Shown here piece by piece: positions 43,387 through 52,895 of a stretch of DNA of 64,000 nucleotides (positions are counted from its first letter, which is position 1; each line of letters starts with the position of its first letter). The position numbers were made by a program, and so were the translations under genes. Location of the stretch: NCBI RefSeq assembly GCF_017643475.1, contig NZ_JAEPNI010000001.1, forward strand, positions 372,001 through 436,000, given 5' to 3'. Under the pieces are notes generated by a model. It did no database searches, had not been told where the DNA came from, and worked only from the letters and a program-made list of their open reading frames with translations. The stretch comes from Maricaulis sp. (GTDB lineage: Bacteria; Pseudomonadota; Alphaproteobacteria; Caulobacterales; Maricaulaceae).

Positions 43387-44897
43387 TGGGCCGCCCTCCC
43401 GGCTTGAACCAGCGCAGCCAGCTTGTTGTCGTGATGGGGCATCCGCGAGACGGCGGAACCGATTTCGCTGTCCAGTGCCGCAAGCCGAGCAGCCAATTCT
43501 GCGTCATCCAGCTGGCTTGCGGAGCCATCCGGCTGTGCGGGTATCAGTCCCTGTCCTAGGTAGACGGCAAGCCAGCTGGGTTCGAGAAACAGGCCTTGCT
43601 GGTAACGCGCCACGCGTCCGCGAGCGCTGAAGAGATCGATCTTCTCCTGTAGCGTTGTAGGAATCTCCATAGTTCGTACATGGTTCCAAAACGCGGAATC
43701 ATGCCGGCGGGTGACGTGATAATGCAGGATCAGGAAGTCGCGGACGCGTTCGAACTCGCGGGCCATGATAGCGTTGTACTCATCGCGTTCACGCGACATG
43801 TCGGCACTCACGGGCAAGAGTTCGATGAAATTGGTGATCGCCAGTTGGGTCAGGTGGATGCTGGTGGATTCCAGCGGCTCCAGGAAACCACTGGCCAGTC
43901 CGACGGACACGCAATTCCTCGACCAGAACTGTTTGCGGCGTCCGGTCCTAAAGCGCAGCACGCGTGGTTCGGCTTTCAGCTCACCCTCGATGTTCGCGCG
44001 CAGAATTGCCTCGGCTTTGTCGTCATCAATAAAGCTGCTGGAATAGACATGGCCGTTGCCCATGCGGTGCTGGAGCGGAATGCGCCACTGCCACCCGGCT
44101 TCGTGCGCGGTCGCTCGGGTGTAGGGCAGGATGGGCGATGTTGCAGCGGATGGAACTGCGACAGCCCGGTCACAGGGAAGCCAGTGCGACCAGTCCTCGT
44201 AACCGGCCTTGAGTGTCTGATCGATGAGAACGCCGCGAAACCCTGTGCAATCGATAAAGTAGTCGCCTGTGAGCAGGGCTCCATTGTCAAGCTCTATCGA
44301 GACGATGTCGCCGTTTTCACTGGCTTGATTGACAGCGTTGACAATACCTTCGGTGCGCCGAACTCCACGACCCTCTGCGATCTTGCGCAGGAAAGGCGCG
44401 TACCGGGTTGCGTCAAACTGGTAGGCATATCCATAAGTTGATGTAATTGCGCGGTAATCGGATTCTGGAAAGTCGAATTTGCCAGCTTCGCACATGCGTA
44501 CGGGTAAAGAATACTTGCCGATATCACCAGCGCTCGCGTCGGGATTGAGTTTGCGCCAGACCTGGTGGAATTTGGCCCCCTGGATCGTGCGGCCGAAATC
44601 CCCGAACGGGTGGATGTAACGCTCGCCGACATCGCCCCAGTTCACGAATTCTATGCCCAGTTTCAACGTCGCCGAGGTGGCTTTGAGGAATTCGGTTTCG
44701 TCGACGCCGATGGTTTCATTGAAGTGACGCAGATGCGGCAGCGTAGCCTCACCCACACCGATAATGCCGATCTGTTCGGACTCGACGAGATCGATGGAAA
44801 ACTCCTGTCTGGGCAGCATGGAAGACAGGGCAGCAGCAGCCATCCACCCTGCGGTTCCGCCGCCGACAATGACGATGCGCTTTTTCGCCCTCATCAC
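43383..44897 (-). CDS. Tryptophan-halogenase-family flavoprotein 1 (proximal)
   Basis: First gene of the five-gene operon, 504 residues, with GGGTAGW (residues 12-18), Lys79 in TLKLGIEF, AGWQWRIPLQHRMGNGHVYSS and EPLESTSIHLTQ. GTG at 44897 lies eight bases after GGGGAG; the ATG at 44894 is the alternative. It is divergent from the TonB receptor gene, and the shared 177-bp spacer holds a perfect LacI-type operator, so the halogenases and the receptor should be induced together. Reduced flavin must come from a flavin reductase not encoded here. Confidence 0.9.
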   Translation of the reverse strand: MMRAKKRIVIVGGGTAGWMAAAALSSMLPRQEFSIDLVESEQIGIIGVGEATLPHLRHFNETIGVDETEFLKATSATLKLGIEFVNWGDVGERYIHPFGDFGRTIQGAKFHQVWRKLNPDASAGDIGKYSLPVRMCEAGKFDFPESDYRAITSTYGYAYQFDATRYAPFLRKIAEGRGVRRTEGIVNAVNQASENGDIVSIELDNGALLTGDYFIDCTGFRGVLIDQTLKAGYEDWSHWLPCDRAVAVPSAATSPILPYTRATAHEAGWQWRIPLQHRMGNGHVYSSSFIDDDKAEAILRANIEGELKAEPRVLRFRTGRRKQFWSRNCVSVGLASGFLEPLESTSIHLTQLAITNFIELLPVSADMSRERDEYNAIMAREFERVRDFLILHYHVTRRHDSAFWNHVRTMEIPTTLQEKIDLFSARGRVARYQQGLFLEPSWLAVYLGQGLIPAQPDGSASQLDDAELAARLAALDSEIGSAVSRMPHHDNKLAALVQAGRAAQ

Positions 44898-45022
44898 CGA
44901 ATTTTCTCCCCTGCGTCGTGCGGCAAATCATGCATTGTTTGCCGGTTCCGGACACTGATCTTTCAGATTCTTCGATTTGTTATTCTTGACAGATCGAAGT
45001 GTTTAGTTGAAGGTGACAGCAA

Positions 45023-45038
45023 TTGACAACGCTGTCAA
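45023..45038. promoter_or_regulatory. LacI-family operator between halogenase operon and TonB receptor
   Basis: TTGACAACGCTGTCAA matches the consensus at 15 of 16 positions and is the most centrally placed copy, 126 bp from the halogenase start and 36 bp from the TonB-receptor ATG. It sits in the divergent promoter region and could control both directions. Confidence 0.85.
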
Positions 45039-45074
45039 TAAAAGGCGGCGCGCTTCAATGAGGGGAGAATTTTG

Positions 45075-48000
45075 ATGAAATTCAACGGTGTATCCGGAAA
45101 ATCCAAACCGGATTTCAGGACGAAAGCGTGGGCAGGTGCCTCCGTCCTGGCCCTGGCAATCGCGATGGGCGCGCCCGCTGCGATGGCACAGGATGCAGAT
45201 GAAGACACACAAGCAAGCGACTCTGACGTCATCACGGTCCGCGGCATCCGTTCGAGCCTGCGCTCGGCACAGGAAATCCGTCGCAATTCCGATGTCCTGG
45301 TGGATGCAGTAACGGCGGAAGATATCGGCGCTCTGCCGGACCGTTCCGTATCCGAAGCGCTGCAGCGTGTCCCGGGTATCAATATTACGCGTTTCGATGG
45401 CGAGAACGACCCAGACCACTTCTCCGTTGAAGGATCCGGCGCGATCATTCGTGGCCTGAACTTCGCCCGCAGTGAACTGAATGGCCGTGACGTGTTTTCC
45501 GCAGATAATGGCCAGCAGATCGGCTTCAACGATGTGTCCCCGGAAATGCTTGGCTCGGTGGAGGTCTTCAAGAACCAGTCCGCCGACATGATCGAAGGTG
45601 GACTGGCCGGCACCGTCAATCTGAATACGCGCCTGCCGTTCGACGAGAATGGTCGTCTTCTCGCCTTCACGCTTGAAGGCAATTACACCGACTTTGCCGA
45701 CGAGCTGACGCCGACCGCGTCCGCGATCTATGCGGATAGCTGGGAGATGTCAGACGGGTCCGAATTCGGCTTCCTGATTGGCGCGTCCTATTCCAACCTT
45801 AAGTCCCGCGCGGACGGCACCCTGGTTGCCGAATGGCTGGACCGTGATCCAGGCGACGGGCAGGATCTGTATGTTCCTTCGGGCGCGGGTATCCGGACAC
45901 AGCTTTTTGATCGCGATCGCGACACCATCTCCGCAGCTGCCCAGTGGCGCAGTGCCAGTGGCGAGCTGGAAGCAACGGCCCAGTTCTTCCGTGCGTCCTA
46001 TGAGAACGCGTGGAGCGAGCGTGCGGTCGAGCCAAGCATTGATAGCGGTCCGACGATCATTCCGGCAGCGGGTACGAGCTTCGAGTTTGGAGATGATGGC
46101 CTGTTTGAAAGCGGCGTGATTTCCGAGAGCGTGGGTTGGCGTTCCAACGACCCGACCCACCCGCTAAACGGTGTGCGCCAGCTGGCGCTGACCCGCGGCA
46201 AGGTTGACGAGTCCGTCACGACGGACTGGGGTTTCAACCTCTCCTGGGCACCGACAGATCGTTTCCGCACCAGCTTCGATCTCCAGTTTGTTGAGTCCGA
46301 AGTAGATATTGCGGATGTGACTGTTCACGCGGCATTCTTCTCCGATATCGAACTGGACATGGGTGGTGAGGTGCCGAGCGTCGTCTATCGCGCACCAAGC
46401 GATGGTTCCAACCCGTATTTCAGCGACCTCGGAAACTATTACATTCGCTCGGCTATGGACCATCTTTCCGACAATGAGGGGGAGGCGGTCTCTTTCCGCG
46501 GTGACGCCGAATACGATTTTGAAGGTGATAGCTGGCTGCAGTCCGTGCGCTTCGGTGCCCGTCGCTCCGAGCGCGACCAGATTGTTCGCAGCTCCACCTA
46601 TAACTGGGGTAATATCTCAGCGACTTGGAATGCACCGTTTGCACTCGATAATCCGGCTATCCCGGCGGGCACTTTCGAGCTGTATGATTTTAATGACTAC
46701 CAGCGTGGCATGGCGACCGGCCTTGAGGGGGGTGTTCCGTTCTACACCGGTCCGCTCGGCGACAATTATGACGTCGCCGTCGCCGATCTGATGTCCCTTC
46801 GCAACGCTGCTGGCAATGGCGGCTGGGTGCCGCTCGCACAGCGCGGCGGTGTTGTTGCCGGAACCTCGTTCCTGCCGTCGGAAATCACCGATGTCAGCCA
46901 GGACACGACCGCATTTTACGGTCGCCTGGACTTCTCCAACGAGGCTTTCACCTCGGGCATGACTATCAGCGGTAATGTGGGTCTGCGTTATGTGGAGACT
47001 GAAACGACCGCCGTTGGCGCGCTCTCATTCCCGGATGCCTCGCTCTATTTCGGTGCCCAAACGCCGGATGATTTCTGTGCTGCTATCGTCGGTACGCCTC
47101 CGGGACTCTGTTTGGAAACCTCGGCGGTTCGCAATGCCTTTGCGACTTGGGCAGATGGCACAAATACAGAGCTTTCCGACAGCAATACCTATGACAACTG
47201 GTTGCCCAGCCTGAATGTTCTCTTCGGTGTTTCCGAGGAATTCCAGATCCGCTTTGGTGCATCGCGTGCCATGCGCCGTCCGGACTTCGGTCTGATGAAG
47301 AGCAATCTGGTGATTGCACGCGGCGATGATGATCCGGTCACCGGAGCCTGGCTTGGCCCGCAGGTCTCGACGGGTAATGTTCAGCTCGATCCGATCATCG
47401 CTGATCAGTATGACCTTGCCTTCGAGTGGTACTTCGCGGATGTCGGCTCGTTGACCTTCTCGCTCTTCCACAAGAGCCTGGACAATTTCATTGTTCCAGC
47501 GGTGATCCAGCGAGATATCGAAAACAACGGTCAGACTTTCACGGTTGATGTGGATGGTGTTGGCAATGCCTCCGACAGCGGCGAGATCCAGGGCTTCGAG
47601 GTGGCTTACCAGCAAACCTTTGACGAGCTGCCCGGTATCTGGTCCGGTTTGGGGGTCCAGGCGAACTACACCTACATCGACGCCCAGGGCATTCCGAATA
47701 TCGGTCCGAAGAATGATGAGCCGAACGGTCGTGGTGGCGCTCCGAACTTTGACGTCTCGGCGCTGGGCCTGCCGCTTATGTCCGAACACACGTTCAACAT
47801 GGTTGGCTTCATGGAAACCGATCAGTGGAGCGCGCGTCTCGCCTACAATTGGCGTTCCGACTATACGCTGACGGTTCGTGACGTGATCTATCCATTTACC
47901 CCGATCGTCCATGAGTCGACCGGCCAGCTGGATGGGGCCTTCTTCTACAACCTGACCGACGGCATTACCGTCGGTGTCCAGGGTGTAAATCTGCTGGATG

Positions 48001-48107
48001 AGGTCTCCGAGACCAGCTCGGTGATCAACGATCAGCTGATCACGGCCCCGCGGAGCTTCTTCCGCAATGACAGGCGCTTCGCTTTCATAATTCGCGGTCG
48101 CTTCTAG
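45075..48107 (+). CDS. TonB-dependent receptor, Xanthomonas/Caulobacter type
   Basis: A 1,010-residue outer-membrane receptor with a long signal peptide (cleavage near AAMAQD, about residue 39), a TonB-box-like DVITVRG (about 53-59), a plug (about 60-190; VTAEDIGALPDRSVSEALQR) and a 22-strand barrel ending in IIRGRF with the C-terminal Phe. The plug signature belongs to the TonB-Xanth-Caul subfamily, which imports plant- or algal-type oligosaccharides. The ATG at 45075 follows GGGGAGAA. A LacI-type operator lies 36 bp upstream, and a strong terminator follows the stop. Neighbouring GH9/GH3 genes make a beta-glucan fragment the likely ligand. Confidence 0.93.
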   Translation: MKFNGVSGKSKPDFRTKAWAGASVLALAIAMGAPAAMAQDADEDTQASDSDVITVRGIRSSLRSAQEIRRNSDVLVDAVTAEDIGALPDRSVSEALQRVPGINITRFDGENDPDHFSVEGSGAIIRGLNFARSELNGRDVFSADNGQQIGFNDVSPEMLGSVEVFKNQSADMIEGGLAGTVNLNTRLPFDENGRLLAFTLEGNYTDFADELTPTASAIYADSWEMSDGSEFGFLIGASYSNLKSRADGTLVAEWLDRDPGDGQDLYVPSGAGIRTQLFDRDRDTISAAAQWRSASGELEATAQFFRASYENAWSERAVEPSIDSGPTIIPAAGTSFEFGDDGLFESGVISESVGWRSNDPTHPLNGVRQLALTRGKVDESVTTDWGFNLSWAPTDRFRTSFDLQFVESEVDIADVTVHAAFFSDIELDMGGEVPSVVYRAPSDGSNPYFSDLGNYYIRSAMDHLSDNEGEAVSFRGDAEYDFEGDSWLQSVRFGARRSERDQIVRSSTYNWGNISATWNAPFALDNPAIPAGTFELYDFNDYQRGMATGLEGGVPFYTGPLGDNYDVAVADLMSLRNAAGNGGWVPLAQRGGVVAGTSFLPSEITDVSQDTTAFYGRLDFSNEAFTSGMTISGNVGLRYVETETTAVGALSFPDASLYFGAQTPDDFCAAIVGTPPGLCLETSAVRNAFATWADGTNTELSDSNTYDNWLPSLNVLFGVSEEFQIRFGASRAMRRPDFGLMKSNLVIARGDDDPVTGAWLGPQVSTGNVQLDPIIADQYDLAFEWYFADVGSLTFSLFHKSLDNFIVPAVIQRDIENNGQTFTVDVDGVGNASDSGEIQGFEVAYQQTFDELPGIWSGLGVQANYTYIDAQGIPNIGPKNDEPNGRGGAPNFDVSALGLPLMSEHTFNMVGFMETDQWSARLAYNWRSDYTLTVRDVIYPFTPIVHESTGQLDGAFFYNLTDGITVGVQGVNLLDEVSETSSVINDQLITAPRSFFRNDRRFAFIIRGRF

Positions 48108-48135
48108 ACGCTTGCACCCTCTCTCTAGGGTAACT

Positions 48136-48171
48136 GGCGGCGGGTTAAAGCAACCCGCCGCCCTTTCTTTT
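48136..48171 (+). terminator. Intrinsic terminator of the TonB-receptor gene
   Basis: GGCGGCGGGTT-AAAGC-AACCCGCCGCC is a perfect 11-bp stem followed by CTTTCTTTT, about 28 bp after the receptor stop. It separates the receptor from the MFS/LacI pair. Confidence 0.93.
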
Positions 48172-48252
48172 CCTGCCCGACAACGGTGGACAATGCCCGG
48201 GCGATCCACGCAACATGTGACGGGAAGTATTTGATTCTGAAATGGAGCGGGC

Positions 48253-49578
48253 TTGCGGACCTATCTTGGATATGGCGTTGGTGATTTCGGACTGAACATC
48301 TACTGGAATGCGCTCTCGCTGATCCTTGTGTTCTGGTATGCCGAGGTCGTAGGGCTGCCACCTAACCAGGCCGGGTTGATCTATTTCATCGGTACGATGT
48401 GGGACGCGGTGTCCGATGTGGCCGTTGCTAACTGGGCGCAGAAAACACGGACACGCTGGGGTACCTATCGCCCCTATCTGTTGGGCGGCGGAACGCTGTT
48501 GGGCTTGTGTTTCGTCCTGCTCTTCTGGATCCCACCCCTCGAGGGGCTAATGCTCTTCCTTTTCATGGTGGCAGCGCACATGTTGTTCCGCACCTGCTAC
48601 ACGCTGGTCGCAGTTCCTTACGCCGCGCTAGCCTCTCGCTTGAGTTATGACAGCGGTGAGAGGACCCTGCTTTCGGGCACGAGGATGGGATTTGCCTTCC
48701 TCGGCCTGTTTGCCATTTCCGGCACTTGGTTCCCCATTGTCCGGCATTTCGGCGATGGCTCCGACACGGCGCCGGGCGGCTTTCTGATTGCAGCTCTGGT
48801 AGGCGGTTTTCTGGCCACGATCGCCTTGGCAGTATGTTTCTTCGCAACGAAGGAAGAAGAGCTCGGTACATCTCAGGAGAGCGATTTCTCCATGGCAGCG
48901 TTCGTGAAGGCGATCCTGTCCAATTCGGCGCTGGGCGTCCTGCTCGGCGCGATCTTCCTTCAATCGGCAGCCGGTGCGACCTTCCAGATCACACTCGCCT
49001 TCTACATCGAGGCACACGCACACGTCTTTGCGGCCAAGGAGACCGTGCTGACAATCTATGCGATCGCCATCCTGTTGTCGGTCCCGGTCTGGACCATGGC
49101 AGTGCATCGGTATGGGAAGAAGCGCGCCTGGGTCGCTGCGTGCTGGATCGTGATCGGTGGCGGTCTCTGGCTGGCGCTGACACAGCCTGTTCTGGTTGCC
49201 GGTGTTCCCCTGCAGATCCTGCTTTACGGGATCGGCTTTGGCGGCTTTGGCGTTCTGGTCTGGGCTCTGGTGCCTGACACCGTCGAATACGGCCAGTGGC
49301 AGAGCGGCAAGCGAAATGAAGGCGCGGTGTTCGGGTCGGTCCTGCTGGTTCAGAAGTCCGCGGGCGGTTTGATGGGGCTGATCGTCGGCATGGTCTTGAC
49401 CTGGATTGGCTATGATACCGGACTTGAACAGCAAGCGACTGAAACGGCAGGGTATTTACAGCTTTACATCTTCGCAGCACCGGCCATTCTGCTGTTTCTC
49501 TCCTCGCTGATGCTGTCCCAACTACCGCTCAATCGAACACTGCATGCGGAAATCGTCGACCGCATCAGGAATAGCTAG
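48253..49578 (+). CDS. MFS sugar carrier, GPH (glycoside-pentoside-hexuronide) family
   Basis: The 441-residue carrier has 12 helices and the GPH-family opening GYGVGDFGLNIYWNAL, the cytoplasmic loop WDAVSDVAVANWAQKTRTRWG with RPYLLGGG, and PDTVEYGQWQSGKRNEGAVFG in the second half. It should import a di- or oligosaccharide or monosaccharide with a cation. Start is taken as TTG at 48253, five bases after GGAG; the only nearby ATG is in another frame. It is followed 17 bp later by the LacI-family regulator, so transport and control are linked. A weak operator-like half-site (CCGACAACGG) lies at about 48177. Confidence 0.88.
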   Translation: MRTYLGYGVGDFGLNIYWNALSLILVFWYAEVVGLPPNQAGLIYFIGTMWDAVSDVAVANWAQKTRTRWGTYRPYLLGGGTLLGLCFVLLFWIPPLEGLMLFLFMVAAHMLFRTCYTLVAVPYAALASRLSYDSGERTLLSGTRMGFAFLGLFAISGTWFPIVRHFGDGSDTAPGGFLIAALVGGFLATIALAVCFFATKEEELGTSQESDFSMAAFVKAILSNSALGVLLGAIFLQSAAGATFQITLAFYIEAHAHVFAAKETVLTIYAIAILLSVPVWTMAVHRYGKKRAWVAACWIVIGGGLWLALTQPVLVAGVPLQILLYGIGFGGFGVLVWALVPDTVEYGQWQSGKRNEGAVFGSVLLVQKSAGGLMGLIVGMVLTWIGYDTGLEQQATETAGYLQLYIFAAPAILLFLSSLMLSQLPLNRTLHAEIVDRIRNS

Positions 49579-49595
49579 ACCCGGAGGTCCCGCGC

Positions 49596-50612
49596 ATGGC
49601 TCGCATGGTGGATGTTGCCGAAAAGGCAGGTGTGTCGATCAAGACGGTTTCGCGTGTCCTGAACAACGAACCGCATGTGAAAGAGGATCTGCGCGAGCGG
49701 GTGCGAAAGGCAGCTGAAGAGGTAGGGTATGTGCCCTCGACCTCGGCCCGGCAATTGCGTGGCCGGCGGAGCTATTCCATCCACATGATCTCCCACTCGC
49801 ACCGGTCGAGTTATGTGAACGCGGTCCAGTTCGGCGCGGTCCAGGCCTGCCAGGAGAAGGGGTATCATCTCATGATCTCACTGGTGGAGAATATCGCCGA
49901 TCTGGATTGGGGCCAGTTGCACGCGAAGTTTTCCAAATTGATGGAAGCGAGCCGGCCGGACGGGCTGTTGCTGGTTCCGCCTCTGTCCAATGACGACCGG
50001 CTGGCAGAGGTGCTCAGTGAGTTTGACGTTCGCATCGCCCGTGTGGGGCCGCACGACCTTAGCGGTTCCGTGCGCACCGTCATGATCGACGAGCGCGCCG
50101 CGGCGCGCGATCTGACCCGTTACCTGATTGATCACGGGCACAAATCCATAGCCTTCCAGCGTGGCAAGGAAGACCAGAACGCCACCCAGGAACGTTTCAA
50201 GGGATATCGCGAGGCTCTGGAGGCTGCGGGCTTGCCCTTCCGCTCCGAACTGGTGCTGCCGGGAACGTTCGAATTCGCGTCGGGGCTGAAGGCGGGTGAT
50301 GAGCTGCTCAAACGCAAGGACCGACCCACCGCGGTTTTTGCGGCGAATGACGACATGGCCGCCGGCATCATCATGGCTGCGCATCGTCTGGGGGTGTCAG
50401 TTCCGGGAGAACTCTCTGTTGTAGGGTTCGATGATTCCGAGATCGCCGACAAGACTTGGCCAGCCCTGACGACAGTACGCCAGCCCTTGCTCGAATACGG
50501 TGCGGTTGCCGTTGCCAGATTGATCGAGTCACTCGGGGAGGATGAGTCCTCAGGCGTGGTCGAATGTCTCGACTACAAGCTGATCGAGCGGGATTCTGTC
50601 GCCCGGATCTAG
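49596..50612 (+). CDS. LacI-family transcriptional regulator
   Basis: A 338-residue regulator with the N-terminal helix-turn-helix VDVAEKAGVSIKTVSRVLNN (about residues 5-24), the hinge-helix region STSARQLRG (about 49-57) and a periplasmic-binding-protein-like effector domain with FAANDDMAAGIIMAA and VVGFDDSEIADKTWPALTTV. GGAGG sits eight bases before the ATG. It is in the same operon as the GPH carrier. The palindrome TTGACAACGTTGTCAA at 27694, 37203 and 45023 has the central CG and size typical of LacI operators, so this protein is the best candidate for control of the whole glucan region; the inducer is probably a glucose oligomer or derivative. Confidence 0.92.
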   Translation: MARMVDVAEKAGVSIKTVSRVLNNEPHVKEDLRERVRKAAEEVGYVPSTSARQLRGRRSYSIHMISHSHRSSYVNAVQFGAVQACQEKGYHLMISLVENIADLDWGQLHAKFSKLMEASRPDGLLLVPPLSNDDRLAEVLSEFDVRIARVGPHDLSGSVRTVMIDERAAARDLTRYLIDHGHKSIAFQRGKEDQNATQERFKGYREALEAAGLPFRSELVLPGTFEFASGLKAGDELLKRKDRPTAVFAANDDMAAGIIMAAHRLGVSVPGELSVVGFDDSEIADKTWPALTTVRQPLLEYGAVAVARLIESLGEDESSGVVECLDYKLIERDSVARI

Positions 50613-50828
50613 AGGATTGGCGGGGCGGCGCGGTCAGCGTAAAAACCGTTGGGGTGCGTTGTCCTGATTCAGGAGCGATTTCTGATGTGTAATTCGTTCC
50701 GGGACCACAGGACATCGCATGGGGCCCTGCGTCTTGCGTGATATATATCCGCTTACCGCTTTCGTTATGAATCGTCGAAGATTTACGTCTAGAACGCGGT
50801 AAAGACATCCTGCATGAGACTGTGCAAT

Positions 50829-51051
50829 ACTGATTGAACCGCTTCGGTCCGTTGCTCTGGTCTAAAGGTGTCAACTCGCGCCTTGAGTTTGACGAGGGAC
50901 TGTCCTCCGAAACCGATCCGCTGTCATCTGCCAGCACCGCCACTCAGACCGGCAGGTCTCGTCTCTTTCCATAAACTGGCAATTTCTTCCCCAAGTTTCC
51001 GGGGCTTGCGAAGCCGTGTCTGGAACCGAGACCGATCCAACTCACCGCAAT
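50829..51051. repeat. Interspersed repeat, copy D
   Basis: The second half (50931-51051) matches 26351-26471 over 121 bases at about 87%. The first half is diverged but keeps ATTGAACC, a CTCTGGT...GGTGTCAACTCGCG core (50851-50880) and a GGGACTGTCCTCCG tail; the clean outer arms of copy C are lost. It fills much of the 584-bp gap 50613-51196, where I see no gene. Parts flanking it (50613-50828, 51052-51196) show nothing recognisable. Confidence 0.75.
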
Positions 51052-51196
51052 ACTCCCGAAAACCCCGAAAGTCTCAAACCGCCATGTTCGGTGATCCGGG
51101 TACTGGAGTCGCCGCATGATAGGCAATGTGGATTATTGCCGTGTGCGGACAAGCATTTCGAACCGGCCGTACCATTGCCGACAATGGAAATCGATT

Positions 51197-52562
51197 ATGC
51201 AGCTGCCACCCATTCACCGTCTTAGTGGTCGATTCCAGGATCGCGCGCAGGAGCGGGCATTTGTTCGGGCCAACTGGTCTGGCATTCAATTACAAAGTGC
51301 TCTGACCCTGATCGGATTTTCGCTGGCCTGGCTTATATCGCTGGCGACGGACGTGACGTATCTGAGCAATAGTGATTGGTTCGTTCCCGTCGCCGGGTCA
51401 CGAATCTTGTCGGGAATATTTGGGCTTATCTCCGGGATTTGGTTGTTGCGGGCCAAGCTCGAGCCCGGCGCAGATCTCGCAGCGATATTGGTCAACACCT
51501 GGGCTTTGCTCTCGATTGTGACCGCTGCAACTGTGGCCTCGATTTACCCGCTTGTTGAATCAGATGCAGGGGGGATTTCCAGTGTTCTGGTCTTTACGAG
51601 TTTCTGGATGTCTATACAGGTGCTTGGGCTTGGCATCGCTTTGGCCCATTGGAACCGCGCGATCATCGTTACAGCGTTAGCCTATCTGATTATCTATACC
51701 CGGTTTGGCACTTTATTGGTCTCCTCGCCTGCCGGAGCCCATGCTCGGGACGGGTATTCTTGTGCTGACGGCGTGTGTGTTTGCGGTCATTCTTTCCGCC
51801 CTGTTTCCTTATCGGGCGCGGCATCGCCACTATCTGACCCGGCTCTATGAGGAGGCCAAGCGGGAGGCTGAAAGAGCACAGGAATTCGCGACCTTTCTCC
51901 TGGCTGCAACGGGACATGACATTCGTCAGCCGGTTTATGCGCTTGACCTTAACGCTACGCTGCTGGAAGAGCAGATCGAGAAACGCGATTGGGAGAATGC
52001 CCAGAAATTCTCACGAGAGCAGCGTGACATGCTACGAAATGTGGCGCGCATGCTCTCCTCGGTGCTTGAGTTGTCTTATCTGGACCGGGATCGAGGGCGA
52101 GTGGAAGGGGAGGACGTTGCGACTGTTGCTCTGTTTAACTCGGTCCGCTCGGCGTTTCAGGACGTCGCGGTCAGTCGCAACATCACTTTGAAAATTGTCG
52201 AAAGTTCAGCCGTTGTCCGCGTGGATCAGGGTATCGTCGAACACATTCTCACTAATCTGGTCGCCAATGCCATCTATCATTCAGGTGGCGATCGGATCTT
52301 GGTCGGTGCGCGCGCCGGCGCCGAACAGATCGAAATCCTTGTTGCTGACAATGGCAAGGGACTGGGGTCCGCACCGCTTCACATGACCGGGCAGAGTTTA
52401 CAGAAACTCGTCCAAGATCCATCTCGCCGCCATTCGGGACTGGGATTGGAAATCATCTTCCGGCTCGCCGAGAAAGGCGGGTTGGTGCTGAGTTTGGACG
52501 CTGAGCCCGGGCGCGGCGTTGTTGCACGGCTGATATGTCCGCGGGCCGGTCTCGCCGGATAG
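51197..52562 (+). pseudogene. Membrane sensor histidine kinase split by a frameshift
   Basis: The first frame (51197-51850) encodes about six membrane helices and stops out; the kinase continues in another frame from about 51705 to 52562. The joint lies near 51735, where the last helix passes from the first frame (TRFGTLLVSSPAG) into the second (LGTGILVLTACVFAVIL), so one inserted or lost base accounts for the break. The kinase half is complete: H-box LAATGHDIRQPVYALDLN with the phospho-His, N-box NLVANAIYHSGG, DNGKGL and HSGLGLEI. Joined, the protein would be about 455 residues with no extracytoplasmic sensor domain of note. No response-regulator gene is adjacent. A sequencing error cannot be excluded. 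Confidence 0.8.
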
Positions 52563-52895
52563 TCTCTTGTCACAGGGGCGACGCATCTGCCGGTTTTGAG
52601 AGAATGGGGGTACACCCCCTTTCTCGCACTGCAGTGATCTCGATCGTCTGACTTCGGTCGCCAGCGGCACCACGTTGGAGTTTGACAGGTTGCAGCGCCC
52701 GAGGGCGATGACCTGCTCTGCAACTAGCCGGTTCCAGTGCAACGGTGATCAGCCTATCGCGGAGTACAATGCCTCCATCGCGGCCGTCTGGCCACCCAGC
52801 GCTTCCGCAGTCAGCTGGCCCGTCTTACGCTCAGTTTCACTGAGCGTAAGACCTGGGCGAGTTCATCCAACTGTTACGCAGCGCCTTTCGTGGTT
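52563..52895. other. Intergenic stretch with a 14-bp perfect hairpin
   Basis: GTCTTACGCTCAGT-TTC-ACTGAGCGTAAGAC (52822-52852) is a perfect 14-bp inverted repeat with a 3-base loop, 43 bp beyond the stop of the metalloprotease gene on the minus strand. It lacks a T-run on either strand. It may still act as a terminator or transcript stabiliser for that gene, or as a protein site. The rest of the stretch has no gene I can support; short frames there have no ribosome site. Confidence 0.5.

Noticed and set aside
39099..44897. A natural-product (halogenated metabolite) gene cluster
   Set aside because: No biosynthetic core enzymes are present; the neighbours are glycoside hydrolases, sugar carriers and a TonB receptor.
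48177..48192. A fourth LacI-type operator before the MFS gene
   Set aside because: CCGACAACGGTGGACA matches the consensus at only about 10 of 16 positions and keeps only one half-site.
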